Part shown: piece by piece, positions 30,365-38,102 of the stretch
Layout: each line of letters begins with the position of its first letter
Position numbering within the stretch: the stretch's first letter is position 1
NCBI GenBank assembly: GCA_035548055.1
Contig: DASZTL010000091.1
Location: 1 to 64,000, forward strand
Source of the DNA: DASZTV01 sp035548055
GTDB taxonomy: Bacteria > Actinomycetota > Actinomycetes > JAFAQI01
Length of the DNA stretch: 64,000 bases
Reading direction: 5' to 3'
Made by a program: the position numbers and the translations under genes
The notes under the pieces: model-generated
The model's input: only the letters and a program-made list of their open reading frames with translations
The model's database searches: none
What the model was told of the DNA's origin: nothing

Positions 30365-31567
30365 ATGCCAGCCCGCGTTCGGGCCGCCCTCGCGGCTGCC
30401 GTGACCGGGATCTTGCTTGCCTGTGTTCCGTCGCCGGCGACCGCGGACCCGGGGCCCGGCCCCACGGCGGGCCAGGTCGCCGCGAGCAAGGCCGAGGTCG
30501 CGGCCCGCGAGCAGCAGGTGGAGCACGCGGCCTCCGCGCTCGGTACGGCGCAAGCCCGTTTTCAGCGGCTGAACAACGCCGCGGAGATGGTGGTCGAGAA
30601 GTACAACGAAGCCGCGGTGAAGCTCGCGGCCGCCCAGCGTGCGGCCGACACCGCGAACCAGGTTCTCACGGTCGCCAACCGCCAGGTCGCGAAGACGCAG
30701 CGCGCGGTCACCCGGTTCGCGCGCAACGCCTACGAAAGCGGTGGCATGTCCACCATGGACGCGCTGCTCGCGCCCGGCGGGGCACGATCTCTCGTCCGGC
30801 GCGTGGGGGCGATCGACGCGGTGTCGGTGAGCCAGCACCGTACGCTCCTTCGACTCGATGCGGCAGCGGTGTACCAAGCCGCCGTCACGAAGCAGGCCGA
30901 TGCCGTCGCCGCCAAGGCGCGGGCCGCCGCAGCCGAGGCCGCAGCGGCGAAGCGCGCGGCGGAGGTCGCCGTGCACAGCCAGCAGAAGGTGCTGCGCGGT
31001 CTGCAGCACACGCAGGCACACTTCGATGCGCTCCTCGCGGCGGCGAAGGCCAAGTCCTCCCGGCTGCAGAAGCAGCGGATCGAAGCGCTCGCCCGCCAGC
31101 GCGCCGCAGCCGCGGCGGCGGCGTCGGACCCCCCGGCGAGCGGCCCCAGCCCCTACGCGAACACGACCGGCGACCTCGGCGGCACGATCTCGGCCTCGAC
31201 CGGCGCCGCCGCGGTCCAGCAAGCCGAGTCGCAGATCGGCAAGCCCTACCAGTGGGGCGCAGCCGGCCCGAACACCTACGACTGCTCCGGGCTCGTGATG
31301 TGGGCCTACTCGCGCGTCGGCGTCCACATGGACCACTGGACCGGCTACCAGTGGACCGAAGGCGCCCACATCGCCAAGGGAGACCTGCGGCCCGGCGACC
31401 TCGTCTTCTTCGCCTACAACACCTCGGACCCCAACACCATCCATCATGTGGGCATGTACATCGGCAACGGGCAGATGGTCGAGGCGCCGTACACCGGCGC
31501 CAACGTGCGCATCAGCGGAGCCTTCCGTGGCGACTACATCGGCGCGGTGCGCCCGTATCAGCGTTGA
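30365..31567 (+). CDS. secreted NlpC/P60 peptidoglycan hydrolase
   Basis: 400 aa. A signal peptide (residues about 1-28, hydrophobic AALAAAVTGILLACV, cleavage after ATA) is followed by a long Ala/Gln-rich coiled coil (about 35-255), a linker, and a C-terminal NlpC/P60 domain (about 285-400). The catalytic Cys is about 307 in YDCSGLVMW and the His about 361 in HHVGMYIGNG. It probably cleaves peptide stems of peptidoglycan during division, like RipA/RipC-type proteins in which the coiled coil controls access. It overlaps the ddl start. Confidence 0.92.
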   Translation: MPARVRAALAAAVTGILLACVPSPATADPGPGPTAGQVAASKAEVAAREQQVEHAASALGTAQARFQRLNNAAEMVVEKYNEAAVKLAAAQRAADTANQVLTVANRQVAKTQRAVTRFARNAYESGGMSTMDALLAPGGARSLVRRVGAIDAVSVSQHRTLLRLDAAAVYQAAVTKQADAVAAKARAAAAEAAAAKRAAEVAVHSQQKVLRGLQHTQAHFDALLAAAKAKSSRLQKQRIEALARQRAAAAAAASDPPASGPSPYANTTGDLGGTISASTGAAAVQQAESQIGKPYQWGAAGPNTYDCSGLVMWAYSRVGVHMDHWTGYQWTEGAHIAKGDLRPGDLVFFAYNTSDPNTIHHVGMYIGNGQMVEAPYTGANVRISGAFRGDYIGAVRPYQR

Positions 31568-32628
31568 GCTCGCCAGGCCGCCGAGTGCGCGTCGCGGTCA
31601 TCTTCGGGGGACGCAGCAGCGAGCACTCCGTGTCGTGCGTGACCGCCGGCAGTGTGATCGCAGCCCTCGATCCTGACCGCTACGAGGTCGTGCCGGTCGG
31701 CATCACCGCCGAAGGTCGATGGGTCTGCGCGGACACCGACGCGCTGGTGATGCGCGGTCGCGAGCTACCAACCGTGGTGGCGAGCGGCGACTCGGTCGCG
31801 CTGTCCGGTGATCCGACTGCCCTGCCCGAGGTGCTCGGTCCGATCGATGTCGTCTTCCCGGTCCTGCACGGTCCGTACGGCGAGGACGGCACGTTGCAAG
31901 GTCTGCTCGAGCTGGCTGGGATCCCGTACGTCGGGTCGGGGGTGTTCGCGTCTGCCGCCGCGATGGACAAGGCGCACATGAAGCGGCTGCTGTCGGCGGT
32001 GGGCCTGCAGGTGCCGTCCTATGTCATCGCGCACCACGGCCGGCCGGTGCCGGCCGGCGCGGGTGAGCTGGGCTGGCCGGTCTTCGTGAAGCCCGCCCGC
32101 GGCGGGTCGAGCATCGGTATCTCGAAGGTGGCCGACCGATCCGGGCTCGAAGGTGCGCTCGCCGAGGCGTTTCGTCACGATCCGAAGGTGCTGATCGAAG
32201 CCGCGATCGTCGGTCGCGAGATCGAGTGCGGGGTGCTCGCAGGTCGTGACGGAGGAGCGCCCGAGGCCTCGCTCCCGGCAGAGATCCGGCTCGCCGGAGG
32301 GGTCGACTTCTACGACTTCGACGCGAAGTACATGCCGGAGTCAGGCACCGAGTTCGACATCCCGCCGGACCTCCCGGCAGCCGCCATGGACAGGGTGCGC
32401 TCGACGGCCATCGCCGCCTTCGAGGCGTTGGACTGCGAAGGGCTCGCCCGGGTGGACTTCTTCCTCACAGCCGACGGCGGGCTGTTCGTCAACGAGGTCA
32501 ACACGATGCCGGGCTTCACACCGGCGTCGATGTTCCCGCGGATGTGGGCCGCGACCGGCGTCGACTACCCCACCCTCGTCGCCCGCCTGATCGACGACGC
32601 GCTGGCCCGCGGAACCGGCCTCCGCTAA
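31564..32628 (+). CDS. ddl: D-alanine--D-alanine ligase
   Basis: Ddl makes D-Ala-D-Ala for peptidoglycan precursors with ATP. N-terminal VRVAVIFGGRSSEHSVS, LHGPYGEDGTLQGLLE, ATP-grasp segments FVKPARGGSSIGISK (about residues 178-192) and the metal site FVNEVNTMPGFTPASMFPRM (about 313-332). 354 aa from the TTG at 31564, which overlaps the TGA of the previous gene and gives the usual short extension before VRVAVIFGG; a GTG at 31585 (347 aa) is the alternative. A cell-wall hydrolase lies directly upstream. Confidence 0.92.
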   Translation: MSSPGRRVRVAVIFGGRSSEHSVSCVTAGSVIAALDPDRYEVVPVGITAEGRWVCADTDALVMRGRELPTVVASGDSVALSGDPTALPEVLGPIDVVFPVLHGPYGEDGTLQGLLELAGIPYVGSGVFASAAAMDKAHMKRLLSAVGLQVPSYVIAHHGRPVPAGAGELGWPVFVKPARGGSSIGISKVADRSGLEGALAEAFRHDPKVLIEAAIVGREIECGVLAGRDGGAPEASLPAEIRLAGGVDFYDFDAKYMPESGTEFDIPPDLPAAAMDRVRSTAIAAFEALDCEGLARVDFFLTADGGLFVNEVNTMPGFTPASMFPRMWAATGVDYPTLVARLIDDALARGTGLR

Positions 32629-32640
32629 CCGGACTCGGGG

Positions 32641-33105
32641 CTACGGGAGCGCTGCTTTCAGCGGCTGCGCCAGTGCGGTCAGGTAGCTGGCACTCGCCGG
32701 GTAGTGCGTAGGCACCCGCAGCGCGACGTACACGTGGTCGGCCCCTGCCGGGCCGGGACGTACCGCGGTCCAGGTCACGACGGAAGACCCGACCTGCTGG
32801 TACCACCGCACCCCGTTCACGTCGAGGACGGCCGACGAGCTCGGCGCGTAGCCGGCGGGCTCGGGGACCCCGCAGCTCAAGGTGATCGCGGGCGAGCCCC
32901 ACGCAAAGGTCAGCGGAGAGCTGGGCTGCGTCTTGCGGGCGCGCAGCCCGTCAAGGCGGTCAGGGACCTGGTTGCCGAGGTGATCGCAGCGTTCCAGCAC
33001 CGGCCCGGCTGGGTCCGGAGGCGCGATCGGCACCGCGCCCGACGAGCAGGCGGAGACGGCCAGCGCGACGCCGACCGCGAGTGCCGCCGATCGCGAAAGC
33101 CTCAA
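32641..33105 (-). CDS. DUF3515-type lipoprotein
   Basis: 154 aa from the TTG at 33105: a short basic start (RLSRSAA), a hydrophobic core and the lipobox VSAC (Cys about residue 19) give a clean lipoprotein signal. The mature part contains LERCDHLGNQVPDRLDGLRA and CGVPEP, typical of the DUF3515 proteins that lie between ddl and thiL in many Actinobacteria. Function unknown; attached to the outer face of the membrane. A longer frame from 33156 starts upstream of the TAGCGT -10 box and is less likely. A 7-codon upstream ORF appears coupled to the TTG. Confidence 0.8.
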   Translation of the reverse strand: MRLSRSAALAVGVALAVSACSSGAVPIAPPDPAGPVLERCDHLGNQVPDRLDGLRARKTQPSSPLTFAWGSPAITLSCGVPEPAGYAPSSSAVLDVNGVRWYQQVGSSVVTWTAVRPGPAGADHVYVALRVPTHYPASASYLTALAQPLKAALP

Positions 33106-33125
33106 AGATCGAGCCCCATTGCCAT
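33102..33125 (-). CDS. Leaderless upstream ORF before the DUF3515 gene
   Basis: ATG GCA ATG GGG CTC GAT CTT TGA encodes MAMGLDL. Its ATG is 6 bases after the TAGCGT -10 box, and its TGA overlaps the TTG start of the lipoprotein (TTGA). Ribosomes that load on the leaderless ATG could terminate and restart at TTG. Confidence 0.45.
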   Translation of the reverse strand: MAMGLDL

Positions 33126-33159
33126 CTGAGAACGCTAGAGGGTGCTCAGGCGGCAATGG
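33116..33159. promoter_or_regulatory. Palindrome enclosing the DUF3515 -10 box
   Basis: CCATTGCC (33116-33123) pairs with GGCAATGG (33152-33159), and CTGAG (33126-33130) with CTCAG (33145-33149). The minus-strand -10 box TAGCGT (33132-33137) lies in the loop. It may be an operator, or the terminator of the Lrp-like gene upstream. Confidence 0.5.
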
Positions 33160-33182
33160 AGAGGTGCCCGCGGCTACAGCGG

Positions 33183-33419
33183 CTACAGATGAACGACGGG
33201 GCAGGTCAGCGTTCGGGTGATGCCGGGGACCGACTGCACCTTCGCCACGACCAGCTTGCCGAGCTCATCGACGCTCTTTGCCTCGCTGCGGACGATCACG
33301 TCGTACGGCCCGGTCACGTCCTCAGCGAGCGTCACGCCTTTGATCTTCTGGATCTCGGCGGCGACCGCGGCTGCCTTGCCCACTTCGGTCTGAATCAGGA
33401 TGTACGCCTGTACCGTCAC
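33183..33419 (-). CDS. one-domain Lrp/AsnC ligand-binding protein
   Basis: 78 aa consisting only of the RAM (ligand-binding) domain of Lrp/AsnC regulators: VQAYILIQTEVGKAAAVAAE, then GPYDVIVRSEAKSVDEL and VPGITRTLTCPVVHL. It lacks a DNA-binding helix-turn-helix, so it may assemble with full-length relatives or sense an amino acid. Such a stand-alone gene beside thiL is common in Actinobacteria. The GTG at 33419 has a TACGGT -10 box 7 bases upstream. It is divergent from thiL with no gap. Confidence 0.88.
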   Translation of the reverse strand: MTVQAYILIQTEVGKAAAVAAEIQKIKGVTLAEDVTGPYDVIVRSEAKSVDELGKLVVAKVQSVPGITRTLTCPVVHL

Positions 33420-34430
33420 GTGCCAGACCGTACCCGAAGGGGAGGGGAGGTCGTCATCTCGGATTCCCGCCCGGCCGACGAGACCCTCGCCGACCTCGGT
33501 GAGTTCGGCCTCGTTCGACGCATCGTTGCGCGCCTGTCTCAGGCCGCCGATGTGACGGTCGGCCCGGGCGATGACGCGGCCGTCGTCGCAGCCCCCGATG
33601 GCCGGGTTGTGGCCACTGTCGACGTGATGGTCGAGGGACGCCACTTCCGTCGGGACTGGTCCAGCGGTTACGACGTCGGGCGGCGAGCCGCCGCAGCGAG
33701 TCTCGCGGACGTCGTCGCCATGGGGGCCCGCCCGACCGCTCTGCTGGTCGGGCTCTCCGCCCCGCCCAACCTGGACCTGACCTGGACGGACGCGCTCGCC
33801 GACGGGCTTCAGGACGAGGCGGCGCTCGTCAGGGCGTCAGTGGTGGGTGGCGACGTGACAGCCGCCGATGTGATCATCGTGTCCGTCACGGCACTCGGCG
33901 ACCTCGGTGGGCGCCCACCGATCACCCGAGGTGGCGCGGGCACCGGAGACCACGTGGTCGTCATCGGACGGCTGGGTTGGGCCGCCGCGGGGCTCGCGCT
34001 GCTCGAGGCGGGTCGCTCCGATCACCCGCTGGTGGCGGCCCACCGTCGCCCGGACGTCGCCTATGACGCGGCGTTCGCGATGCGCGCGGGAGCCGACGTG
34101 ACCGCGATGATCGACGTCTCCGACGGCCTGTTCGCCGACCTCGCGCACATCGCCACGGCCTCCGGCGTCTCGATTCACGTCGATTCGCGACGCCTCGAGG
34201 TGGCGCCGGAGGTCGCCGCAGCCGCCGCCGAGCTGGGCATCGACCCGGCGCTCCTGGTCGCGGCAGGAGGCGACGACCACGCGTTCGCGGCGACCATCCG
34301 CGGTGAGGTCCCACCGGGGGTCGCCGTCATCGGGATCGTCGTCGACCCCGACCCCGCCCGCCCGCCGGTGACGTTCACCGACCGTGAGACACCCGAAAAC
34401 GGTGGGCACGAGCACTTCGCCGTCTCCTAA
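33420..34430 (+). CDS. thiL: thiamine-monophosphate kinase
   Basis: ThiL phosphorylates thiamine monophosphate to the active diphosphate. Motifs are LGEFGLVRRIVARL, the metal/ATP site VGPGDDAAVVAAP (about residues 52-64 from GTG), DVMVEGRHFRRDW, GDVTAADVIIVSVTALG and MIDVSDGLFADLAHIA. The start is doubtful. The only canonical in-frame start is GTG 33420 (336 aa), but a plus-strand -10 box TACCGT (33411-33416) would place the transcript start after it. A strong GGAGGGGAGG (33441-33450) stands 5 bases before an in-frame ATC (33456, 324 aa), which may be a rare start codon. Confidence 0.9.
   Translation: MPDRTRRGGEVVISDSRPADETLADLGEFGLVRRIVARLSQAADVTVGPGDDAAVVAAPDGRVVATVDVMVEGRHFRRDWSSGYDVGRRAAAASLADVVAMGARPTALLVGLSAPPNLDLTWTDALADGLQDEAALVRASVVGGDVTAADVIIVSVTALGDLGGRPPITRGGAGTGDHVVVIGRLGWAAAGLALLEAGRSDHPLVAAHRRPDVAYDAAFAMRAGADVTAMIDVSDGLFADLAHIATASGVSIHVDSRRLEVAPEVAAAAAELGIDPALLVAAGGDDHAFAATIRGEVPPGVAVIGIVVDPDPARPPVTFTDRETPENGGHEHFAVS
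33427..33432 (-). promoter_or_regulatory. -10 box of the Lrp-like gene (leaderless)
   Basis: TACGGT on the minus strand ends 7 bases before the GTG at 33419. It lies within the 5' region of thiL on the other strand. Confidence 0.5.
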
Positions 34431-34433
34431 TCT
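34428..34433 (+). promoter_or_regulatory. -10 box of thiD, overlapping the thiL stop
   Basis: TAATCT begins with the thiL TAA stop and ends 7 bases before the GTG at 34441. The same arrangement occurs at leuB/ilvE. Confidence 0.55.
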
Positions 34434-34440
34434 CGGTGTG

Positions 34441-35229
34441 GTGACTCCGGCTCGCGTCCTCACCGTCGCGGGTTCCGACTCCGGCGGGGGCGCCGGCATC
34501 CAGGCCGACCTCAAGACCATGCTCGCGCTCGGCGTGCACGGCATGAGCGTCATCACGGCGGTCACCGCTCAGAACTCGACCGGAGTGCATGGCTACTGGG
34601 AGATCGAACCGCAGGCCGTGGACGCTCAGCTCGCGGCCGTGATCGACGACATCGGCGTCGATGCGGTCAAGACCGGCATGCTCGCCTCGCCGGAGCTCGT
34701 CGGTGTCGTCGCGAAGCGGTTGCGTGGTGTGGACGCGCCGCTCGTCGTCGACCCGGTGTGCGTCTCCAAGCACGGCGATCCGCTGCTGGTCGACTCGGCG
34801 ATCACCGCGATCGTGGACGAGCTGCTGCCGCTGGCCACTGTCGTGACGCCCAACCTTCCGGAGGTCGCTCGGCTCACCGGGGTCGAGGTCGACGACCGCC
34901 GCGGGCAGCGCAAGGCCGCCGATGCGCTCCTCGCGCTCGGCCCGCAGTGGGTCCTCGTCAAGGGCGGACACCTCACCGACGACGACGCCTTCGATCTCCT
35001 CACCGACGGTGAAGATGCGGTCGAGCTGTCGGCAGAGCGAATCGACACCGTCCACACCCACGGCACCGGATGCACTCTCGCCTCCGCGATCGCGTCCTAC
35101 CTCGCCCTCGGGCGGTCGGTCCCCGACGCCGTAGGAGGCGCCAAGCAGTACGTGACCGGGGCCATCGCCGCCGGCTTCCCGCTCGGCGCCGGCATCGGAC
35201 CCGTGGACCACGGCTGGCGGCAGCGTTGA
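34441..35229 (+). CDS. thiD: hydroxymethylpyrimidine / phosphomethylpyrimidine kinase
   Basis: ThiD phosphorylates HMP and HMP-phosphate for thiamine synthesis. The ribokinase-fold motifs are VAGSDSGGGAGIQADLKTML (about residues 8-27), VDPVCVSKHGDPLL, TPNLPEVARLTG and the anion-hole loop HTHGTGCTLASAIASYLALG (about 203-222). 262 aa is normal. It follows thiL, another thiamine gene, but with its own -10 box. The next gene overlaps its stop codon by TTGA. Confidence 0.94.
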   Translation: MTPARVLTVAGSDSGGGAGIQADLKTMLALGVHGMSVITAVTAQNSTGVHGYWEIEPQAVDAQLAAVIDDIGVDAVKTGMLASPELVGVVAKRLRGVDAPLVVDPVCVSKHGDPLLVDSAITAIVDELLPLATVVTPNLPEVARLTGVEVDDRRGQRKAADALLALGPQWVLVKGGHLTDDDAFDLLTDGEDAVELSAERIDTVHTHGTGCTLASAIASYLALGRSVPDAVGGAKQYVTGAIAAGFPLGAGIGPVDHGWRQR

Positions 35230-35705
35230 GCGCCGGTCTCGAGCTGCGGGAGGAGCCCTTCGACTCCCCGGTCGCGCAGCAGCTGATCGCCGCCGTACAA
35301 GCGGAGTACGTCGTCCGGTACGGCGGCCCCGACGAGGCTCCGATCGACGCCACCGAGTTCATGCCGCCGCACGGTCTCTTCCTCGTCGGCTACCTGGGCA
35401 CCGAGCCGGTCGCCACCGGCGGGCTGCGCCGCCATGCCGGTAACGCGGACGGCGGCGGCATCGACGTCGAGCTCAAGCGGATGTACGTCGTGCCGGAAGC
35501 CCGCGGCAAGGGGCTGTCGCGGGTGATGCTCTCGGCGCTGGAGGAGCGAGCGAGGGGGATGGGCGCGAGCCGGATCGTGCTGGAGACCGGCAACCGGCAA
35601 CCGGAGGCGGTCAGCCTCTACGAGTCGTCGGGCTACGAGCGGATCGAAGGATTCGGCTACTACGCCGGTGCGCCGCTTTCGATCAGCTTCGGAAAGAAGC
35701 TCTAG
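35226..35705 (+). CDS. GNAT-family N-acetyltransferase
   Basis: 159 aa. The acetyl-CoA binding motif is ELKRMYVVPEARGKGLSRVMLSAL (about residues 80-103, quoted in part: VVPEARGKGLSRVMLSAL), followed by IVLETGNRQPEAVSLYESSGY, the usual motif B (quoted as TGNRQPEAVSLYESSGY). Substrate unknown. I take the TTG at 35226, which overlaps the thiD TGA (TTGA) and is the only in-frame start that keeps the full N-terminus. It converges with rpmB, overlapping by 4 bases. Confidence 0.82.
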   Translation: MSAGLELREEPFDSPVAQQLIAAVQAEYVVRYGGPDEAPIDATEFMPPHGLFLVGYLGTEPVATGGLRRHAGNADGGGIDVELKRMYVVPEARGKGLSRVMLSALEERARGMGASRIVLETGNRQPEAVSLYESSGYERIEGFGYYAGAPLSISFGKKL

Positions 35706-35887
35706 CGGGAGACCTTGCCCGCCTTGAGGCAGCTTGTGCACACGTTCATCCGCTTGCGGGTGCTCCCGACGAGGGCGCGGACCGGCTGGATGTTGGGGTT
35801 GAAGCGGCGACGGGTGCGCCGGTGCGAGTGCGACACGTTCATGCCGAACCCGGGACCCTTGCCACACACATCACAGACGGAAGCCAC
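35702..35887 (-). CDS. rpmB: ribosomal protein bL28
   Basis: 61 aa, complete. SVCDVCGKGPGFGMNVSHS at the N-terminus and MNVCTSCLKAGKV at the C-terminus place four Cys as a zinc site, so this is the C+ (zinc-containing) form. The central HRRTRRRFNPNIQPVR is the typical bL28 core. GTG start with a TACCCT -10 box 7 bases upstream. It is divergent from recG. Confidence 0.95.
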   Translation of the reverse strand: MASVCDVCGKGPGFGMNVSHSHRRTRRRFNPNIQPVRALVGSTRKRMNVCTSCLKAGKVSR

Positions 35888-35894
35888 GGCGGAC

Positions 35895-35900
35895 AGGGTA
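35895..35900 (-). promoter_or_regulatory. -10 box of rpmB (leaderless)
   Basis: TACCCT on the minus strand ends 7 bases before the GTG at 35887. Confidence 0.5.
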
Positions 35901-35942
35901 GCCCGACTTGCGAGCCTGACTCAAAGCGTCGCAGTCGCCGCT

Positions 35943-35948
35943 TAGCCT
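35943..35948 (+). promoter_or_regulatory. -10 box of recG (leaderless)
   Basis: TAGCCT ends 6 bases before the GTG at 35955, which sets the likely recG start; a TTG at 35949 directly abuts the box. Confidence 0.5.
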
Positions 35949-35954
35949 TTGACC

Positions 35955-38102
35955 GTGGTCGAGGAGTCGGCGCACGTCCGAGCCATCGTCGGCGAGAAGG
36001 CGGCGAAGGTGCTCGAGAAGGCGTTCGAGATCCGCACGGTCGGTGATCTGCTGGCGCACTACCCGCGCCGCTACTTCGAACGCGGGGAGCTGACCGACCT
36101 CTCCGAGCTGCGCCCGGGCGAGCAGGCCACTGTGCAGGTCCGCGTCGTCAAGGTCGACGCCCACCAGATCCGGCCGAAGCTCCACAAGACCGACGTCACG
36201 GTCACCGACGGCACCGGCAAGCTTGTCGCGACCTTCTTCAACCAGAAGCATCTACCCCGGGTCCTGTCACCGGAGATGGAGATCATGCTCGCCGGCGAGG
36301 TGGAGATCTTCCGCGGCAAGCTGCAGCTCAAGCAACCCGACATCGCTCTCGACGCCAACGGCCTCGTGGAGGACGCCGGCAAGCTCGTCCCCGTCTACCC
36401 CGCGACGAAGGCGCTGTCGTCCTGGGCGCTTCGACGCTCGATCGCTCATGCCCTGGACGTGGTGGACGTGGTCGAGACCCTGCCGGCCGCCGTCAGCGAG
36501 CGTCGCGGCTTGATCGGGCGAGCGCAGGCGCTTCGCGGCATCCACACCCCCGAGGACTTCGGGCAGGTCAAGGCCGCCCGCGACCGGCTGCGCTACGACG
36601 AGGCGTTCGTGCTCCAGGTCGTGCTCGCCCAACGCCGTCTGCTCGCCGCCCTCGAGCCCGCAACGCCCAGGGCCGCCCGAAGCGGTGGCTTGCTCGAGGC
36701 GTTCGACGCTTCTCTCCCGTTCAGCCTGACGGCCGGACAACAGGCGGTCAGCGAGCAGCTGATGGCGGATCTCGCAAGACCGGTGCCGATGCACCGGTTG
36801 CTGCAAGGCGAGGTCGGCTCCGGCAAGACCGTCGTCGCACTCCGCGCCATGCTCGCCGTCGTCGACTCCGGCGGTCAGGCGGCTCTGTTGGCACCGACCG
36901 AGGTGCTCGCCCAGCAGCACGCCCGATCGATCGACGCGCTGCTGGGTCCGCTCGGTCGTGGTGGCCAGCTCGGATCCGCTGACCAGGCCACTCGGATCGC
37001 CTTGGTCACCGGCTCGATGACCGCAGCGGCCCGGCGCGCGACCTTGCTCGACATCGGTGTGGGTGATGCGGGCATCGTCATCGGCACGCATGCGCTGCTC
37101 GAGAACGCCGTGCAGTTCTTCGACCTCGGGCTGGTCGTCGTGGATGAGCAGCACCGGTTCGGTGTCGAGCAGCGGAACGCGTTGCGCGGCAAAGCGGCGA
37201 CGCCGCCGCACGTGTTGGTGATGACGGCGACGCCGATCCCACGGACGGTCGCGATGACCGTGTACGGCGATCTCGAGACATCGACGCTCACTGAGCTTCC
37301 GGCCGGCCGACAGCCCATCTCGACGACCGTCGTACCGACGGCGGACAAGCCGGGCTGGCTCGAGCGGGTCTGGCAGCGCGCCCGCGAGGAGGTCGCCGCC
37401 GGCCGGCAGGTCTACGTCGTCTGCCCACGAATCGACGGTGGCGACGACGAACCGGTCGACGACCTCGCCGACCGTGATGACGGTTGGGCTGCCACGGCGA
37501 CCGTGGTCGACCTCGCGCCGATGTTGCGTCAGGGACCACTCGACGGGCTGCAGGTCGAGATTCTCCACGGCCGGATGACCGCGGAGGCGAAGGACGATGT
37601 GATGCGACGCTTCGCCGCGGGCACCGTGGATGTTCTGGTTGCGACAACCGTGATCGAGGTCGGCGTGGACGTGTCGAACGCGACCGCCATGATCGTGCTC
37701 GACGCCGACCGGTTCGGAATCTCCCAGCTGCACCAGCTCCGGGGCCGGATCGGGCGCGGCGAGCACGCCGGCGTGTGCCTGCTCGTGACCGGCGCCGCGG
37801 CAGGCACACCGGCGAGAGAGCGCCTCGACGGCGTGGCCCGAACGGTCGACGGCTTCGAGCTCGCCCGCCTGGACCTGGAACAGCGTCGGGAAGGTGACGT
37901 CCTCGGGCAGTCGCAGTCGGGCAGCCGCTCGCAGCTGAGGCTGCTGCGGCTGCTGCGGGACGAGGACGTGATCGTCGCGGCCCGCGCGGACGCCGTGGAG
38001 CTCGTCGCGGCGGATCCCGTCCTCGAGCGGCACGACGCGCTACGCGAGGTCGTCGCTGCCTTGGCCGAGAACGAACGCGCGGATTACCTGGGAAAGACAT
38101 GA
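35955..38102 (+). CDS. recG: ATP-dependent DNA helicase RecG
   Basis: RecG remodels stalled replication forks and branch-migrates Holliday junctions. An N-terminal wedge/OB domain (about residues 20-190) precedes the helicase core: Walker A LLQGEVGSGKTVVALRA (about 281-297), DEQHRFGVEQR (DEXH-like, about 397-407), TATPIPRTVAMT, and the C-terminal VATTVIEVGVDVSNATAMI and QLHQLRGRIGRG. 715 aa is normal. The rsmD ATG overlaps its stop. Confidence 0.96.
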   Translation: MVEESAHVRAIVGEKAAKVLEKAFEIRTVGDLLAHYPRRYFERGELTDLSELRPGEQATVQVRVVKVDAHQIRPKLHKTDVTVTDGTGKLVATFFNQKHLPRVLSPEMEIMLAGEVEIFRGKLQLKQPDIALDANGLVEDAGKLVPVYPATKALSSWALRRSIAHALDVVDVVETLPAAVSERRGLIGRAQALRGIHTPEDFGQVKAARDRLRYDEAFVLQVVLAQRRLLAALEPATPRAARSGGLLEAFDASLPFSLTAGQQAVSEQLMADLARPVPMHRLLQGEVGSGKTVVALRAMLAVVDSGGQAALLAPTEVLAQQHARSIDALLGPLGRGGQLGSADQATRIALVTGSMTAAARRATLLDIGVGDAGIVIGTHALLENAVQFFDLGLVVVDEQHRFGVEQRNALRGKAATPPHVLVMTATPIPRTVAMTVYGDLETSTLTELPAGRQPISTTVVPTADKPGWLERVWQRAREEVAAGRQVYVVCPRIDGGDDEPVDDLADRDDGWAATATVVDLAPMLRQGPLDGLQVEILHGRMTAEAKDDVMRRFAAGTVDVLVATTVIEVGVDVSNATAMIVLDADRFGISQLHQLRGRIGRGEHAGVCLLVTGAAAGTPARERLDGVARTVDGFELARLDLEQRREGDVLGQSQSGSRSQLRLLRLLRDEDVIVAARADAVELVAADPVLERHDALREVVAALAENERADYLGKT

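Noticed and set aside
32641..33156. DUF3515 start at ATG 33156
   Set aside because: It lies upstream of the TAGCGT -10 box and puts 17 unneeded residues before the lipoprotein signal; TTG 33105 is preferred, though not proven.
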